From contig JACCGJ010002581.1 in NCBI GenBank assembly GCA_013407085.1, positions 1 to 64,000 on the forward strand: a stretch of 64,000 nt of DNA, written 5' to 3'. This DNA is from Atriophallophorus winterbourni. Its lineage: Eukaryota > Platyhelminthes > Trematoda > Plagiorchiida > Microphallidae. The translations under genes were made by a program, and so were the position numbers. Positions 9,721 through 20,763 of this stretch are shown here, one piece after another; position 1 is the first letter of the stretch, and each line of letters begins with the position of its first letter. The notes under the pieces were generated by a model. The model saw only the letters and a program-made list of their open reading frames with translations. It did not search any database and was not told the origin of the DNA.

Positions 9721-12261
9721 AAATAACTTGCGATTAATGAGCTTTATCTACATGGTTTGCTTCATGAAAATTTAATTTTAGTTACTCCTTCGGAATATTT
9801 TTTAATTCCTGTCGCACAATCCACAAATCGCTAAATTTGTCATGAAGTGACACGTAAATTCCATGAGTTTGGTTTTAACTGATCTGTTGAATCGCTTTCA
9901 CTGGGGTATAGTTTCGATAGTGCTGTTAAAAGACTAATATCTTTAACATTTAAGATATTTTGCAAGTGCCTAACGACGAATAATTTTTGATCAATTTGTT
10001 ACAACTATTTTATAACCCGTGTAATCAAATCTTCAACAAATGTGCCCAATTGTGTTCTACTGAAAATGATGTAGCACATACATCTCATTGTAAAATCAAA
10101 AAGTTATTTACATGGCTATTCTTTTTTGCAAGGTTTTTCTCCTTTCCGGTAATGGAAACAGTGTCTCTGTGCTAATTGTGACTGGCCATTGACGTATATC
10201 ACGAACAATATAGGACGCACTACTAAAATCTGAGATGCTCCACAATAGATTTGTTTGATCAAAAAATGTCCCAATTTAGATTGACTTTAACTCTACCATC
10301 AGAATTATTATCACAATAAAATTCTTTCAAAATATTTGAATTACATGGAGGAGTTGTACATCCCTTTAATGGGATGCTTGCTTTCCGTGTAGTAATTTAG
10401 ATGGGCGTGAGTGTGGTTTCGGGATCAATCTTGAATCCGAGAAAGAATATCATTATTCGCGATGCGCTTTGCTACTCTGCTGCACAAAAATGCTCCATTA
10501 CTGACAAAATTATTAACCTTGGATTTATAAGGCCATAATAAGCTTGAACAAATAGGAAACACCAGTTGGTAAAAATTCTATGTTTAATGTGGTCTGAACA
10601 CCACCATGTCTCATGACTATATCACACCTACTCTTGATGACAATTAAACGTTCTATTTGCGTAAATGCTGTCACAGAATTAAATGATTCCTCTAAAAGTA
10701 TCACGGCTCCAACATTGATAAAACTTAGTAAAGTTAGCGGCATTGGTGTGCACTTTTCGTATAGGACCTACGCAAAATATGCAGCTACGATTTTGTTGAT
10801 GACACGCGCTTATTTCTGGAAACACTTATACGACAAAAAACAGTAAATAGTTCACAATGGTACGGGCGAAATGCTTTAACTCAAAATGACTTCATTTGAA
10901 ATGCTCACCACTCGGATTGGATAAAGAAAGGCAACTAATTAATCATAATGGTTTTGTTCGTTTGGATATTTATACCCATTTCACTTAACTTCTAAATCTA
11001 AATCTCATTAGTTTTATCGTTAGTTGTTATCACAACATCACTATATTTATGAGTGTGAGGACCGATTTATTTTATTTATACGGCAAAGCCATTTGGAGTG
11101 TAATATTTTCAAAGCACAAAAATGATCTCGGATGTTGCTAGAAGTTCAAAGTTGAACTGAGTTGTCCACAAATCTATAAACATGTATACCAAAGTTGGCT
11201 TATCATGTATGCAGAATATGCAGATGTGTCTCCAGATGCCTCATTTTACACCATTGAAATGCATTGGACAAACTTCATTCAGAAAATGCAGCGGAAAATA
11301 TTGTTGGGTTCTAAGGTAAAATTAAAATGGATCAGCAAATAACGCAAGAACTTCAAGTACAATAATGTACTTAATAATAAAATATTGCACAATATCAATA
11401 ACCTTCAGCACATTAGTCATTTAGGTCAATCAATTACCATACACGTTCCTTCCAGCACTACATGACCAGCGTTTCACAATTTGCGCTCATCGGTTAAAAT
11501 CTGTTTCGAAAGTTTTTGAGACCTAATAAAAATCAAATCTCTAAGCCTTTATTTGATTTGGTTATAATACATAATTCTTTCGTATGTAGGATAATACTGA
11601 CGATTTCACCAACAACCGGCCCAGTCAGACACGTTTGAGAAAGCGAGCGAAAAATGATTTTATTCTGGTTACTGAGTAATGTAACATAAGAAAATAAGTC
11701 AGTGATTAATACCATTTCTATAGCGTTTGAAGAAACGAACGACACGCGATATCAGCTCAAGCAATTAGCGAACCATTTAGTCAACATCTGATTCGGTTGA
11801 AACGTTTGGGCAACCCTTGAATATGACTTTTCGAATGAGAATATGGAAGAGTTGCCAATTGGCGTTATGTTCATTTTGAGTTACACAGCTTAGACATTTT
11901 TTGAACTCGACAGGGGATACGTGATGAATTATGTAGATTATGGAATGCCAGTATTATGATTAACGGAATGTACATGCAACTACATCATGAGATATCGAAT
12001 ACTGCGCGCAAGCGGCAATCGTGAAAACTACCAAGAGATGCCAGCTTAAGTTTTAGAATCGTCGTACATATGTTGTTCATTAAAACGACGAATGCTCGAG
12101 AACTAGTCATTTATTGGAAGAAGTTATGAATCGGCTGTGTACGCATGGACGCATCGTAAACGATTCTGACAGAGAATTAATTAATTCACTTATATATCGC
12201 CGATCAGTGAATGCAAGTGATTCATAAATTTAGCATGGAGCATGTGTAAATCGAAGTAATT
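9721..12261. other. Unassigned AT-rich sequence with one weak coding candidate
   Basis: Nothing firm. The minus-strand frame 10743-10525 (SFINVGAVILLEES...) is open for 72 codons with a possible splice acceptor near 10718, but the composition is AT-rich and I recognise no domain. No RNA gene or repeat family seen. Confidence 0.35.
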
Positions 12262-12396
12262 CAAGCTTATTCAAAGATTTCAATGGTCTAAAAGGCATGA
12301 AGCTTAACAATAACCATAAGATGGTAAAAATTAAAGTGCCTAAAAACAAGATAAGCAATCAGATTGAACAGTATATAAGCACAAGGGAAACGGATA
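12262..12396 (-). mobile_element. Family A LINE 3' UTR fragment
   Basis: The reverse complement resembles the 3' UTR of the copy at 45700: TCAATGGTCTAAAAGGCAT is the same block as at 45704, followed by AGCTTnACAA. Further matching pieces (AGTAAA...ATGGACAGAA) occur at 12560 and 13405, outside the two insertions described next. This suggests one decayed family A copy was split by both. Confidence 0.55.
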
Positions 12397-12531
12397 ATTC
12401 AATAAAAACTCAAGCGCATGCGGATCCTGATCCTACTGTCCCTACCTGATGAGTGCAAACAGCACGAAACCGGTCGTGGGGTGTGTGTGATGGAGAAGCA
12501 TGCAAATGAGTTTTATATTCAATAAAAACTC
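12397..12531 (+). mobile_element. 105-bp hammerhead-bearing insertion with 15-bp target-site duplication
   Basis: ATTCAATAAAAACTC occurs at 12397-12411 and again at 12517-12531. The 105 bases between hold a complete canonical hammerhead (12440-12481) and no coding capacity. Perfect 15-base repeats exactly flanking a ribozyme module point to RNA-mediated insertion of a very small element. Whether it was mobilised by the adjacent Penelope-like element, which also shows a 15-bp duplication, is inference. Confidence 0.75.
12440..12481 (+). ncRNA. Canonical type I hammerhead ribozyme
   Basis: All core elements are intact: stem I CCCTAC (12440-12445) pairs with GTGGGG (12476-12481, one G-U); CTGATGA (12446-12452); stem II GTGC (12453-12456) with GCAC (12462-12465), loop AAACA; GAAA (12466-12469); minimal stem III within CCGG; cleavage triplet GTC with predicted cleavage after 12475. 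The G-C closing pair of stem II is present, unlike the other hammerheads here. Hammerheads with such short stem III (schistosome satellite repeats, animal retrozymes, Penelope elements) typically need dimerisation. The role would be to cut multimeric element transcripts into units. Confidence 0.85.
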
Positions 12532-12580
12532 GTTTAATTTCGTTTTAAGTAAACTGTTCCAAGTAAAACAGAAATGGACA

Positions 12581-12793
12581 GAAAATAGAGTTTGCAATGA
12601 ATCGGTTATAGTAAGTTTTTGGTAACGTTTCGCTTCTGAACACAGATGCTTCGTCAGACCAAGGGTGTCGGTACGAACAGTGTTCAGGTATAAATGGCAT
12701 TCTCTTGACCAATCCTGAGTTCACTAAGCTACACAGGGGAGATCAAGATAATTGATCAAGATAATTGATCACACCTCCTAATTGCTGTGTTCA
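12581..12793 (+). repeat. Left arm of Penelope inverted repeat
   Basis: Reverse complement of 13146-13358 with only a handful of substitutions. It carries its own internal duplication, the unit AAGATAATTGATC being repeated near 12748-12770. Confidence 0.85.
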
Positions 12794-13077
12794 GGAAACG
12801 AATGGGAATGCGACCCCGCAATCCCAGTGAATATCAATCACTGATTCCGGATTCGGCCCTAGCTGAACACGTGCTAGACACTGGACACAGCGTAGATCTT
12901 GATAACGTGAAAGTGATAAGACGGGGTGTGAAATCTTATAGGGAAAGACTTCACGCCGAGGCTGTTGGAATAACAAAGGCTGGGGCGAATGCGGTGAACA
13001 AGGTGGATGGGGCGGATATCTCAACAATCTGGCGTTCGGTTTTGCAGCGGATTAGGATTAACGAACATCACACCTAA
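12787..13077 (+). pseudogene. C-terminus of Penelope-like protein (end of GIY-YIG endonuclease region)
   Basis: The frame contains SALAEHVLDTGHSVDLDNVKVI and SYRERLHAEAVGI, then AVNKVDGADISTIW. This matches the conserved pattern after the GIY-YIG nuclease core of Penelope polyproteins (HxxxTGHxhxWD...hE...I). The RT and GIY-YIG core are absent because the copy is 5'-truncated. The ORF opens inside the left arm, so the first residues come from arm sequence. TAA at 13075-13077 is probably the genuine protein end. Too short to be functional. Confidence 0.7.
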
Positions 13078-13145
13078 TACGCACATGATTACGTAAGCAG
13101 TGTGTCGGCATACGCTGACCTGAACAATTAATAAACAATTATGGA

Positions 13146-13358
13146 TGAACACAGCAATTAGGAGGTGTGATCAATTATCTTGATCAATTATCTTGATCTC
13201 CCCTGTGTAGCTTATTGAACTCAGGATTTGTCAAGAGAATGCCATTTATACCTGAACACTGTTCGTACCGACACCCTTGGTCTGACGAAGCTTCTGTGTT
13301 CAGAAGTGAAACGTTACCAAAAACTTACTATAACCGATTCATTGCAAACTCTATTTTC
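13146..13358 (-). repeat. Right arm of Penelope inverted repeat
   Basis: Mirror of the left arm; together the arms would fold the transcript into a hairpin of over 200 base pairs with a 352-base loop. Confidence 0.85.
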
Positions 13359-13529
13359 ATGATTATGGACTCCCGATCGGTGTCGAATATATTCAAATAC
13401 TTTGCAGAAATGGACAGAATAAATTACCTTATACAGTCGGGAATCGGGCCCGATAATTCAACGTATACATTAGCGTGAATAGGATAAAGTCTCTTCTAGG
13501 GAAAGTCGAACAGTTTCAGTCGAGCTATT

Positions 13530-13800
13530 CTCTCTTTATAAGGATTGTTTATGATGCTTATTTTGCAAATGCTTCATTAGATCATCAAAAATGTGGCGAT
13601 CAATTAATTTGGAAATCACATGTAACAGAGTAAAGGGTCGGTAATTAGAAACATCGGAGCGATTTCCACTTTTATAAATTGGAGAAATTATTCCACGTTT
13701 CCAATCTGTAGGAATCACGCTATTTGCCAGTGTTTGTTTGAACAGGTGTGCAAGTGGTTTGTATAACAGATTCGCGCATTGCTTCAATATGAACGGGTGA
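13530..13800 (-). pseudogene. Family A reverse transcriptase fragment
   Basis: The minus strand encodes QCANLLYKPLAHLF, then PTDWKRGIISPIYKSGNRSD and NYRPFTLLHVISKL, the RT fingers region of family A. Both ends are lost and no catalytic motif is included. It could belong to the same decayed copy as the 3' UTR pieces at 12262 and 13405, with the middle deleted. Confidence 0.8.
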
Positions 13801-14289
13801 TTCCGTCTGCCCAGGAGTTTTTAATCACTCTCGAGTTCAGGTTTTTAGTTTGAAAGTTAGGTTTTCGTTGATTTCCTGAGGTCAAATTCTTGAGATGAGT
13901 TATTAACTATACCCAGAACTCATGTAGGTTGCTGATTTCCAATCTGCAGTTAATCGTGTTTTGATGAGCATTACTCAAAGTCATAACATTGATCCTCCTA
14001 ACTGTTTCACTTGCACCATTTGTTCTTAGAGCTTGAAACAGCTAGATAAAATTGATGACTACCACATCACTTAACCCCAGTGGATTTTCGTAGACAAAGT
14101 TATCAATGTCGTGTTCATCGCTTGTTTAAAAAAGATATAGGACATAAGGAAAATCCGCTCCGCGGTATCGTGTATTCATAGATTTGTTTATAGATGATAT
14201 GCGGGTAAAAAAACTTTGGAAGACCCACAAAATGTTAATCGGGTCGGATGGTAAAAATATCAAAAATGTTGTTAAAGATTATTGTCAAA
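13801..14289. other. Unassigned sequence between LINE copies
   Basis: No open frame or repeat match that I can support. It may be eroded family A 3' UTR. Confidence 0.35.
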
Positions 14290-16265
14290 CGTGAAAACAT
14301 GATTGTCCATACGGGTATCTAGTGATTTTTTAAAAGCATCAATCGTTTTAACGTGAGTAAATAAACTGTTCCACAATTGCATATTCCGAACGAAAATGCG
14401 TATTTGCGGCAGTTCAACCTGCTATGCCGTTGTTAAAGTTTATTTTGGTGACGGCACGGATGTATGTCGTGGGATAGATGTAACAGATGGCTGCATGGAT
14501 GATTTATTTGACTATTCACTGTCCAAATGAAGATTAGTGCTTCTCGTTGCCGTGTGTACGTACTTTTCGCCAATGAAACTTGTGTTTAAATGGGTGATCC
14601 ACCGCATGCAGAATGTTGAACAGCAGGATCAAGTCATCCCTGACACGATGGTACGAATATTCAAATAGTTTCAGAGTGTCAATCCTCCCCTCGTATGGGC
14701 TCTTGCATAGTCCGGTCACCAGTTTCGTAGCGCGGTGGTATATGTGTTGTAGCAAGTTCATGTCCTTTTGTAACTATGGTGACTATCCTTGTACAGCGTA
14801 CTCCATTGTTGGTCGGATATAGGTGTTAATTATCCATGGAAGTAGCAGCATTGTGAAACTACCGAAGATCCTTCCGAGCAGTTCTAATGTGTGGCTGGAC
14901 TTTTTGTATACAACAGAACACTGCCGTGAATACTTCAAGTTACTTCAATTTACCCAGGTCTTTCTCTTCCGTAGCCCGGGAAAGTTGCTGAGATCCCAGA
15001 GAGTATGTGAATTCGAAGGATTCACCAACGTTTAACATTTTATATTTTTGAATGTTGAATGGAAGACAGTTTCGTAAGGACCACTATGAGGTGCTTCGAG
15101 ATCTTTTTCAGAATTTGGTAATCTTCTATGGTGCGTACGCTAGTACAAACTTTGATATCATCCGCAAATAAAATGAGTTTTCTGTGTACGATTTCAGCTA
15201 TATCGTTTGAGTACACCAGGAAGAGTATTGACCCCAAGACTGAGCCTTGAGGTACGCCACTTCTAACTTCTACTGGGCTGGTAGTGCCCAATCAACTCTA
15301 ACCCTGATGACTCTACCAGCCAACTAATACTGTATCCAGGCCAATAATCTGGCACCCACCTAGATCTGCTCCAATTTCTGTAGCAGTATGCTGTGGTTAA
15401 CACGGTCAAATTAGGCATACCCAAGTAACAAGCATGGATAGGGTATCAATCGTCCACAGCTCGGGTCCAGTTGTCAAGAGTTATGAGTATATTAATGAGG
15501 TAGGAATGTCTAGTCCTAAATCCGTTCTGTGCGATGAAAAGAAACTCATTTTTTCCAAGCGTTTGATAAGTTTGTCAGCTACAAATCGTTCAAGAAGTTT
15601 AGAGAACACCGGCAACAACGTGACTGGTCTGTAGTTAGACACATCAGATCGGTTCCCGCCTTTGTATATCGGAATGATTAATCCACTTTTCCAGTCAGTG
15701 GGAACCTTGCTACAACTCAGTGACAGGTTTAAAAGATTAGAGAGTGGCGAGAATAGAGCATGGGCGTATTGTTTTAGGAGAAAGTACACCCGGTGATTTT
15801 TTGTATTTGACACGAGTAGCTTCACCAGACCACTCTCGGGGTTCACAGCGATTTTCAGTATTGTGTTAATTTGTAATCTGAATAAAGGCAAAACATAACA
15901 TAAGCGCTCGTTAGGATAGAGCAATCTAGAGTAAAATTGAGCGAGTTCTTTATCGGTTTCGAGAGCGGTGGATGTAATTCTAGTTGTAATAAGTAAAGCG
16001 GATACGCCTGGCTTTACCATGGCCTTTCTGTTCACGATCTGGAAGAGGAGCTTCGGGTTTCTTTAAGTTTTATCCATCAGATTGATTTCATACTCTTGTT
16101 TATCCTCCTGGACAAGTTTAGTGACTTTGTTCCTCAGCAAACTAGAGGATTCTTAGAAGTTAGGTGTTGCCTGTAGTATGTGGCTTCTCCACTTACATTT
16201 TCTCACATTTATCCATTTCCCTATTCGACTTCGAATCACGAATATCACAGTCCAAGTTGAACAAA
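14290..16265 (-). mobile_element. Family A CR1-like LINE, minus strand, decayed
   Basis: Reading 16265 to 14290: endonuclease-RT linker (LVQEDKQEYEINL, NPKLLFQIVNRKAMVKPGV near 16100), RT fingers (PTDWKSGLIIPIYKGGNRSD near 15690), SGVPQGSVLG and LILFADDIKV (motif C, about 15160), and the RT C-terminus with YHRATKLVTGLCKSPYEGRI (about 14700). Several frameshifts and stops separate these blocks. The 5' end, including the endonuclease, is missing. Confidence 0.85.
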
Positions 16266-17339
16266 AGAGGAGCGCGGAAAATTCCCTAAATATGCGACTG
16301 ACATTGATCGAAGATAACCGCATGTTGCATTCTTATACTTCGGCCTAATTTATCTGGTTAATTCTGTGTAAATTGTTTCTATTCCTGTATTTGGTAGTAT
16401 ATCTGCTAATTGATGAACTTAATATTCGCACGATGAACCGGTGTATGTTTTCATTCAGGTCTATTGTGTGATATTTTCACAATGCAACAACAAGTTATAC
16501 TTTGAATTGAAACAGCTGAGGACTTCCACTCACCTTAATAATTAGCAGATTGTAATCAATTGATAACACGACAAACACTTGCACTTATTTCATTGAAAAC
16601 GATTGAGGTAAATCGAATCAATCTCTCGCGCCAAGTGTTACCTGCAGTAGATCAATAGAGCTCGTTAATGCTAAACAAAATGTTGTATGAAACATCACTA
16701 TGAAAGACAGTGAAAAAAACGATTTTTCATGGAGCTCTGTCACGCATAAATACTGAGAAGGCACGAAGTATGTTTAGTGATTTGACATTTTAATCAATAA
16801 TCAACACGCCCACAATATTATGTTCCTCATTCAAAGCTACAGCAACAGTCACGAAGGGAATGACAGCTGAAAAAGTGTTTATATTAATTAATTAGATTTA
16901 TGAAGTTAAAATTCCACCTCTAAATGTTAGTACAGTTGATGCTCTGTGGGATATCAATATTTCACAGTTCAGCTAAAAGTCATGAATCAATAGGTTCATA
17001 TAGAATAGCGATCTGCGGCTTGTAAGTAAAAATTGCGCTTTGAAATATAATAGTTTGATAAACCTGTAAAATTTGCTGTTTCCAGTGGACAAACGGTATA
17101 TGTAGGGATGACTGAAATTGTTCAATAGTGATTATGGGGACTGGAAATTACAAAATTATTATCGGCACAAACCACGTTTTGAGGATCCCTCGTGAACAAC
17201 GGAAAATCTTCACGTATACACGTTTGCTGCCGACTTATTTTCTGATATATAGTAACGCAGCCAGTAATTTTCCACAGGTGATATCTGACAGCTCAATGGG
17301 TTGGTTGATGACTTTGTTTCTAGTAGTGTGATGATTAAG
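16266..17339. other. Unassigned AT-rich sequence
   Basis: No supported gene or repeat. Confidence 0.4.
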
Positions 17340-17350
17340 TGGTGAAATTT

Positions 17351-18178
17351 TCATAGAAAAAATTCACGACGATTCAAGATTTGTCGTTTAAAAGCAATTA
17401 AGTTTGCAATATCCACCACAAGATACCTAACAGCCGAAACGCGTGTTTGTAAACGGCTTCGCGTTGCAAACCATTTTCTAAATTTCCGCAAATTCAGACA
17501 CCCAGGTCCTTTTTCTTCCACCGTGTACTTCAGGATTTGGTTGCCGAGCTTGAATGAGTAGAAAAAGCACGGATGTCGACCGATCTGCACGATCCTCCTT
17601 TTGTATATTCAAAGGCAGGTTATTTTCGGATGACCACACACAAACCAAACACCTCAATAGAATTTAGATAGCATCCTCTGTATTTTTATAGCTGTCATCC
17701 AATGGTAGATGTAAAGCGATTGATTGATTCTTGACCAGTCGTAAATGCATTGAGTTCGTTTTGTAACTGATTCGCCTCCATATTTTAGGTATTAACCAAA
17801 CAGAAGCATCCTACTGTAGATAGATATTGGTAAATCGTTTATCAGGAACGGTATTGGTCCAAGCACTCATCCTTGCGGAACACCGTTAGTGACATGGATT
17901 TTCATTTATATTAGGCCATCCACATGAACTCTGATGTATCTGTTGCTGAGGTAATCACTTATCAATTCATATAGTCTTCCAACAATAACGTGTTCCTGTA
18001 ACTTTATCAAGAGTAAATTATGATCAACTCTGTCGAAAGCTTTAGAATTGTCAAAGTAGCATGCATGAATACATCCACCTACATCTACAACACTCGTCCA
18101 GTCGTCTAAGCTTATAAGCAAGTTTGTTAGACAAGAACGATTTATGTGGAATCCGTGTTGGTCTTGAATTTTGACTAC
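17351..18178 (-). pseudogene. Reverse transcriptase, 3' part of the split family A element
   Basis: Contains QHGFHINRSCLTNLL (18165), CIHACYFDNSKAFDRVDH (motif A region, about 18050) and, further on, LGNQILKYTVEEKGPG, the thumb segment. The catalytic FADD motif lies in the damaged stretch 17600-17900 and is not readable. Confidence 0.75.
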
Positions 18179-20477
18179 CTATGTTGAGCAGAGTGAACAA
18201 ACGATACGACAAAAATAATCAGAAAGTTATGCCTATCTAAATTATCAAACACCCTAAGTTTGATTAACGATTGGCAAATTGAAGGCATCGGAGTAAAAAA
18301 GCAGTGGTCTAGCATTTTGACCAAGCTTAACCGGGAAATCAACTCAAACTTAGCATTCGTACCAAAACATTGTGGAAATGCATTCGAATTTAAAATCCGC
18401 AGTCGCACTCGGAAATGGATTAAACTGTGAAATATGGCTTGGAGAAACCATCGCCGGTCAACCACCGATGCCACACGGGAGACCTTTCAAAAACTAAGAA
18501 ATCAGGTCATTAAACTTATTGCTGAAGACAAAATACAGTATCAAGTTGACATAATGCCTAAAATGAAACGGAATCCCAAGTTTCTTTACCAGATTGTGAA
18601 CAAGCAGTGTTCAGTGAAACAAGGAGTTGCGGCCTTGCGGACGCCCTCTGGAATGACCACAAATACAGCTGACACCGCGGATGTTAAGGTAAATTATTAT
18701 GCTACAGTATTTTGTCCAAAGAAATTCGTGGATATACAACTGGATCCAGAAATAACGCATCCTCTACCATTGGACACAATAACCATTACCAAAGCAGAGG
18801 TGCTGGGAACTCTACTATCGCTGAATCCCAGAAAATCCCCTGGTTATGATAAAATAACCCCGAATATACTTAAGCATTGTGCACAATCTCAAAGCGGACC
18901 ACTGACTCAGTTATTCTGCGAATCGCTGTCGCAAAGTGTCATACCGACTGAATGGAAATCTGGTATAATCTCCCCGATTTTCAAAGGCGGGGCGCGTTCG
19001 TAGCCCGCAAACTACAGACCTGTTACCTTGTTGTCCGCAGTATCCAAAGTACTCAAATGGATCGTGGCAAACAAACTGAGCAAATACCTTGAGGAAAATA
19101 AGCTATTTTCGGGAGCGCAGCACGGTTTTAGAAAGGGATACTCCTGCCTTACTAACCTTCTTCTTAGACTTGACCACTGGAGTCGAGCAGTAGATGTTGG
19201 GGATACCATCCATGTATGTTACATCGATATGTCGAAAACATTTGACCGTGTACACCACAGTATTCTCTTGCAGAAGCAGGAACGTTGTGGTATCACTGGC
19301 AGACTATTAGCCTGGTTAGAAAATTACCTGACTGATCGGCTTGTTCAAGTCTCTGTGGACGGTGCTCCATCGAAGTCGGTAGCCGTGACAAGTGGAGTGC
19401 CTCAGGGATCCGTCCTCGGACCAATCCTCTTCGCGCTTTATGACAATGACATACCGGCTCTCGTCAAATGTAAGATCGTACTGTTCGCGGATGATATAAA
19501 AGTGTGGTCGAAGATAAGTAAGTCGGAAGACTGCGAACTGCTCCAGAAGGATCTGGACAACCTCCAGGCTTGGTCCCTAAAAAATCGCATATTTTTCAAT
19601 TTCCAAAAGTGTCACATGTTAAACATTGGCAAATATGTGGAGTACCAGTATTTTCTTGGAACACACAGCCTCTCGTGGACCATGGAACAAAAGGACTTGG
19701 GTGTGTTAATAAGCAACACCCTAGGGATGTCGAGCCACTGCAACTACGTCTATCGCAAAACATCACAGAAATTGTCACTCCTAAAGAGAATTTTCGGTAG
19801 GTTCTCAAAACAGACAATTCCCTGTATTATAAATACGTACATCAGACCCACGATGGAATATGCAGTTCAAGCATGGTCGCCATGGCTTAAAAAAGATGTT
19901 GCGACTTTGCAACGAATATATCATCGAGCTACCAAACTTGTCACTGGACTCAGCCGGAAACCCTACAATGAGCGAATCAAAACGCTAAATTTATTTGATT
20001 ATCCACGTCGTCGTTTCCGAGGGGATTTGATTCTGGTTTACAATATTTTGAATACCGAAAATCACCCTCTACAATGCTTATTGAATCTACGGAGCTCGCA
20101 TAATACAAGAGCTCACACATTTACTCTAACTGTCCCTCACTCGAGACTCAACTGCAGACGACATTTGTTTGCCGTGCGAGTTTGTTTTACTTGGAACAAT
20201 CTGCCAGATAATGTTGTAAACTCACCAAATCAGTAAGCTTTCAAGAGAAGCCTTGATGCCTTTTTGACCCTAAACCCATGCATCGAAGAAAACTATACAT
20301 CTTAACACCATGCATCTACATTTGTTATCCCATCAATCGAAAACAATTTCTGTCTTGAACTGCTGCTAAGTAAGATCCCATTTTTGCTTGTTATATTATT
20401 CGCTGTTGCCATATTATTCTGTGGTTTTTTGTAAATCTATATGCTTTTTAGATCACTAAAATTGAATTGAATTGAAC
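18179..20477 (+). mobile_element. Family A CR1-like LINE, nested and nearly intact RT
   Basis: Inserted head-to-head into the minus copy. TGACTAC at 18172-18178 and TGACAAC at 20478-20484 form a 7-bp target-site duplication with one mismatch. It begins in the endonuclease-RT linker (5'-truncated), has an almost complete RT, a 3' UTR and ends in (TTGAA)n at about 20460-20477. This is the best-preserved family A copy. Confidence 0.85.
18434..20236 (+). pseudogene. Reverse transcriptase (family A), one internal stop
   Basis: A single frame runs from 18434 to 20236 broken only by TAG at 19001-19003 (GGARS-stop-PANYRPV; the sister copy at 3660 has an Asp there). Motifs: NPRKSPGYDKITPNIL (18825), PTEWKSGIISPIFKGG (18948), QHGFRKGYSCLTNLL (19121), VCYIDMSKTFDRVHH (motif A, 19217), SGVPQGSVLGPILFALYDND (motif B, 19392), VLFADDIKVW (motif C, 19481). 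The C-terminus has YHRATKLVTGLSRKPYNERI and FAVRVCFTWNNLPDNVV. A TAA at 20234-20236 truncates the tail, since AFKRSLDAFL continues in frame. All catalytic Asp residues are retained. Confidence 0.9.
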
Positions 20478-20675
20478 TGACAACGTTCCTTTCTAGATGT
20501 TGCACTATTTCTGCAGTTATTATTCACACAAAAAAGTTTGACCCCGAAGACAGCAATGACATGGGCCTGTAATTTTTGACATCAGAACGGCATGCTCCTT
20601 TGTAACTGGGTGTTATTCGTCCCCGTTTCCAGTCTTTTGGTACCACACCAACTTGGAACAAATTAATAAACAAGG

Positions 20676-20763
20676 CTCACTGAACCCGATCTTACTGTCT
20701 CCACCTGATGACGGCAAACAGCCAGAAACCGGTAGTGGTGTGTAAGGGATGGGGATGTGAGCC
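20676..20763 (+). repeat. Hammerhead-bearing repeat inserted in family A
   Basis: About 88 bases starting GCTCACTGAAC and ending GGGATGTGAGC, corresponding to one part of the 226-bp unit seen at 9409-9634. It interrupts minus-strand RT coding. I could not identify a target-site duplication. Confidence 0.65.
20691..20746 (+). ncRNA. Type I hammerhead ribozyme, intact CTGATGA and GAAA
   Basis: Stem I: CTTAC (20691-20695) with GTAAG (20742-20746), an internal loop, then CCAC (20701-20704) with GTGG (20735-20738). Core CTGATGA at 20705-20711; stem II GGC (20713-20715) with GCC (20721-20723), loop AAACA; GAAA 20725-20728; CCGG; TA after G gives cleavage triplet GTA. The stem II closing position is C-A rather than G-C, so activity is uncertain. 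It is the best-preserved of this ribozyme type here. Confidence 0.75.

Larger units (their letters stand above)
12584..13404 (+). mobile_element. Penelope-like element, 821-bp fold-back copy
   Basis: CAGAAATGGACAGAA at 12569-12583 is repeated at 13405-13419, a 15-bp target-site duplication. Inside, a 213-base arm (12581-12793) is repeated inverted at 13146-13358 with near-perfect identity, flanking a stretch encoding the C-terminus of a Penelope-type protein. Severely 5'-truncated copies with partly inverted terminal repeats are characteristic of Penelope-like elements. The last 46 bases (13359-13404) lie outside the arm. Little divergence between the arms suggests a young insertion or gene conversion. 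Confidence 0.8.
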
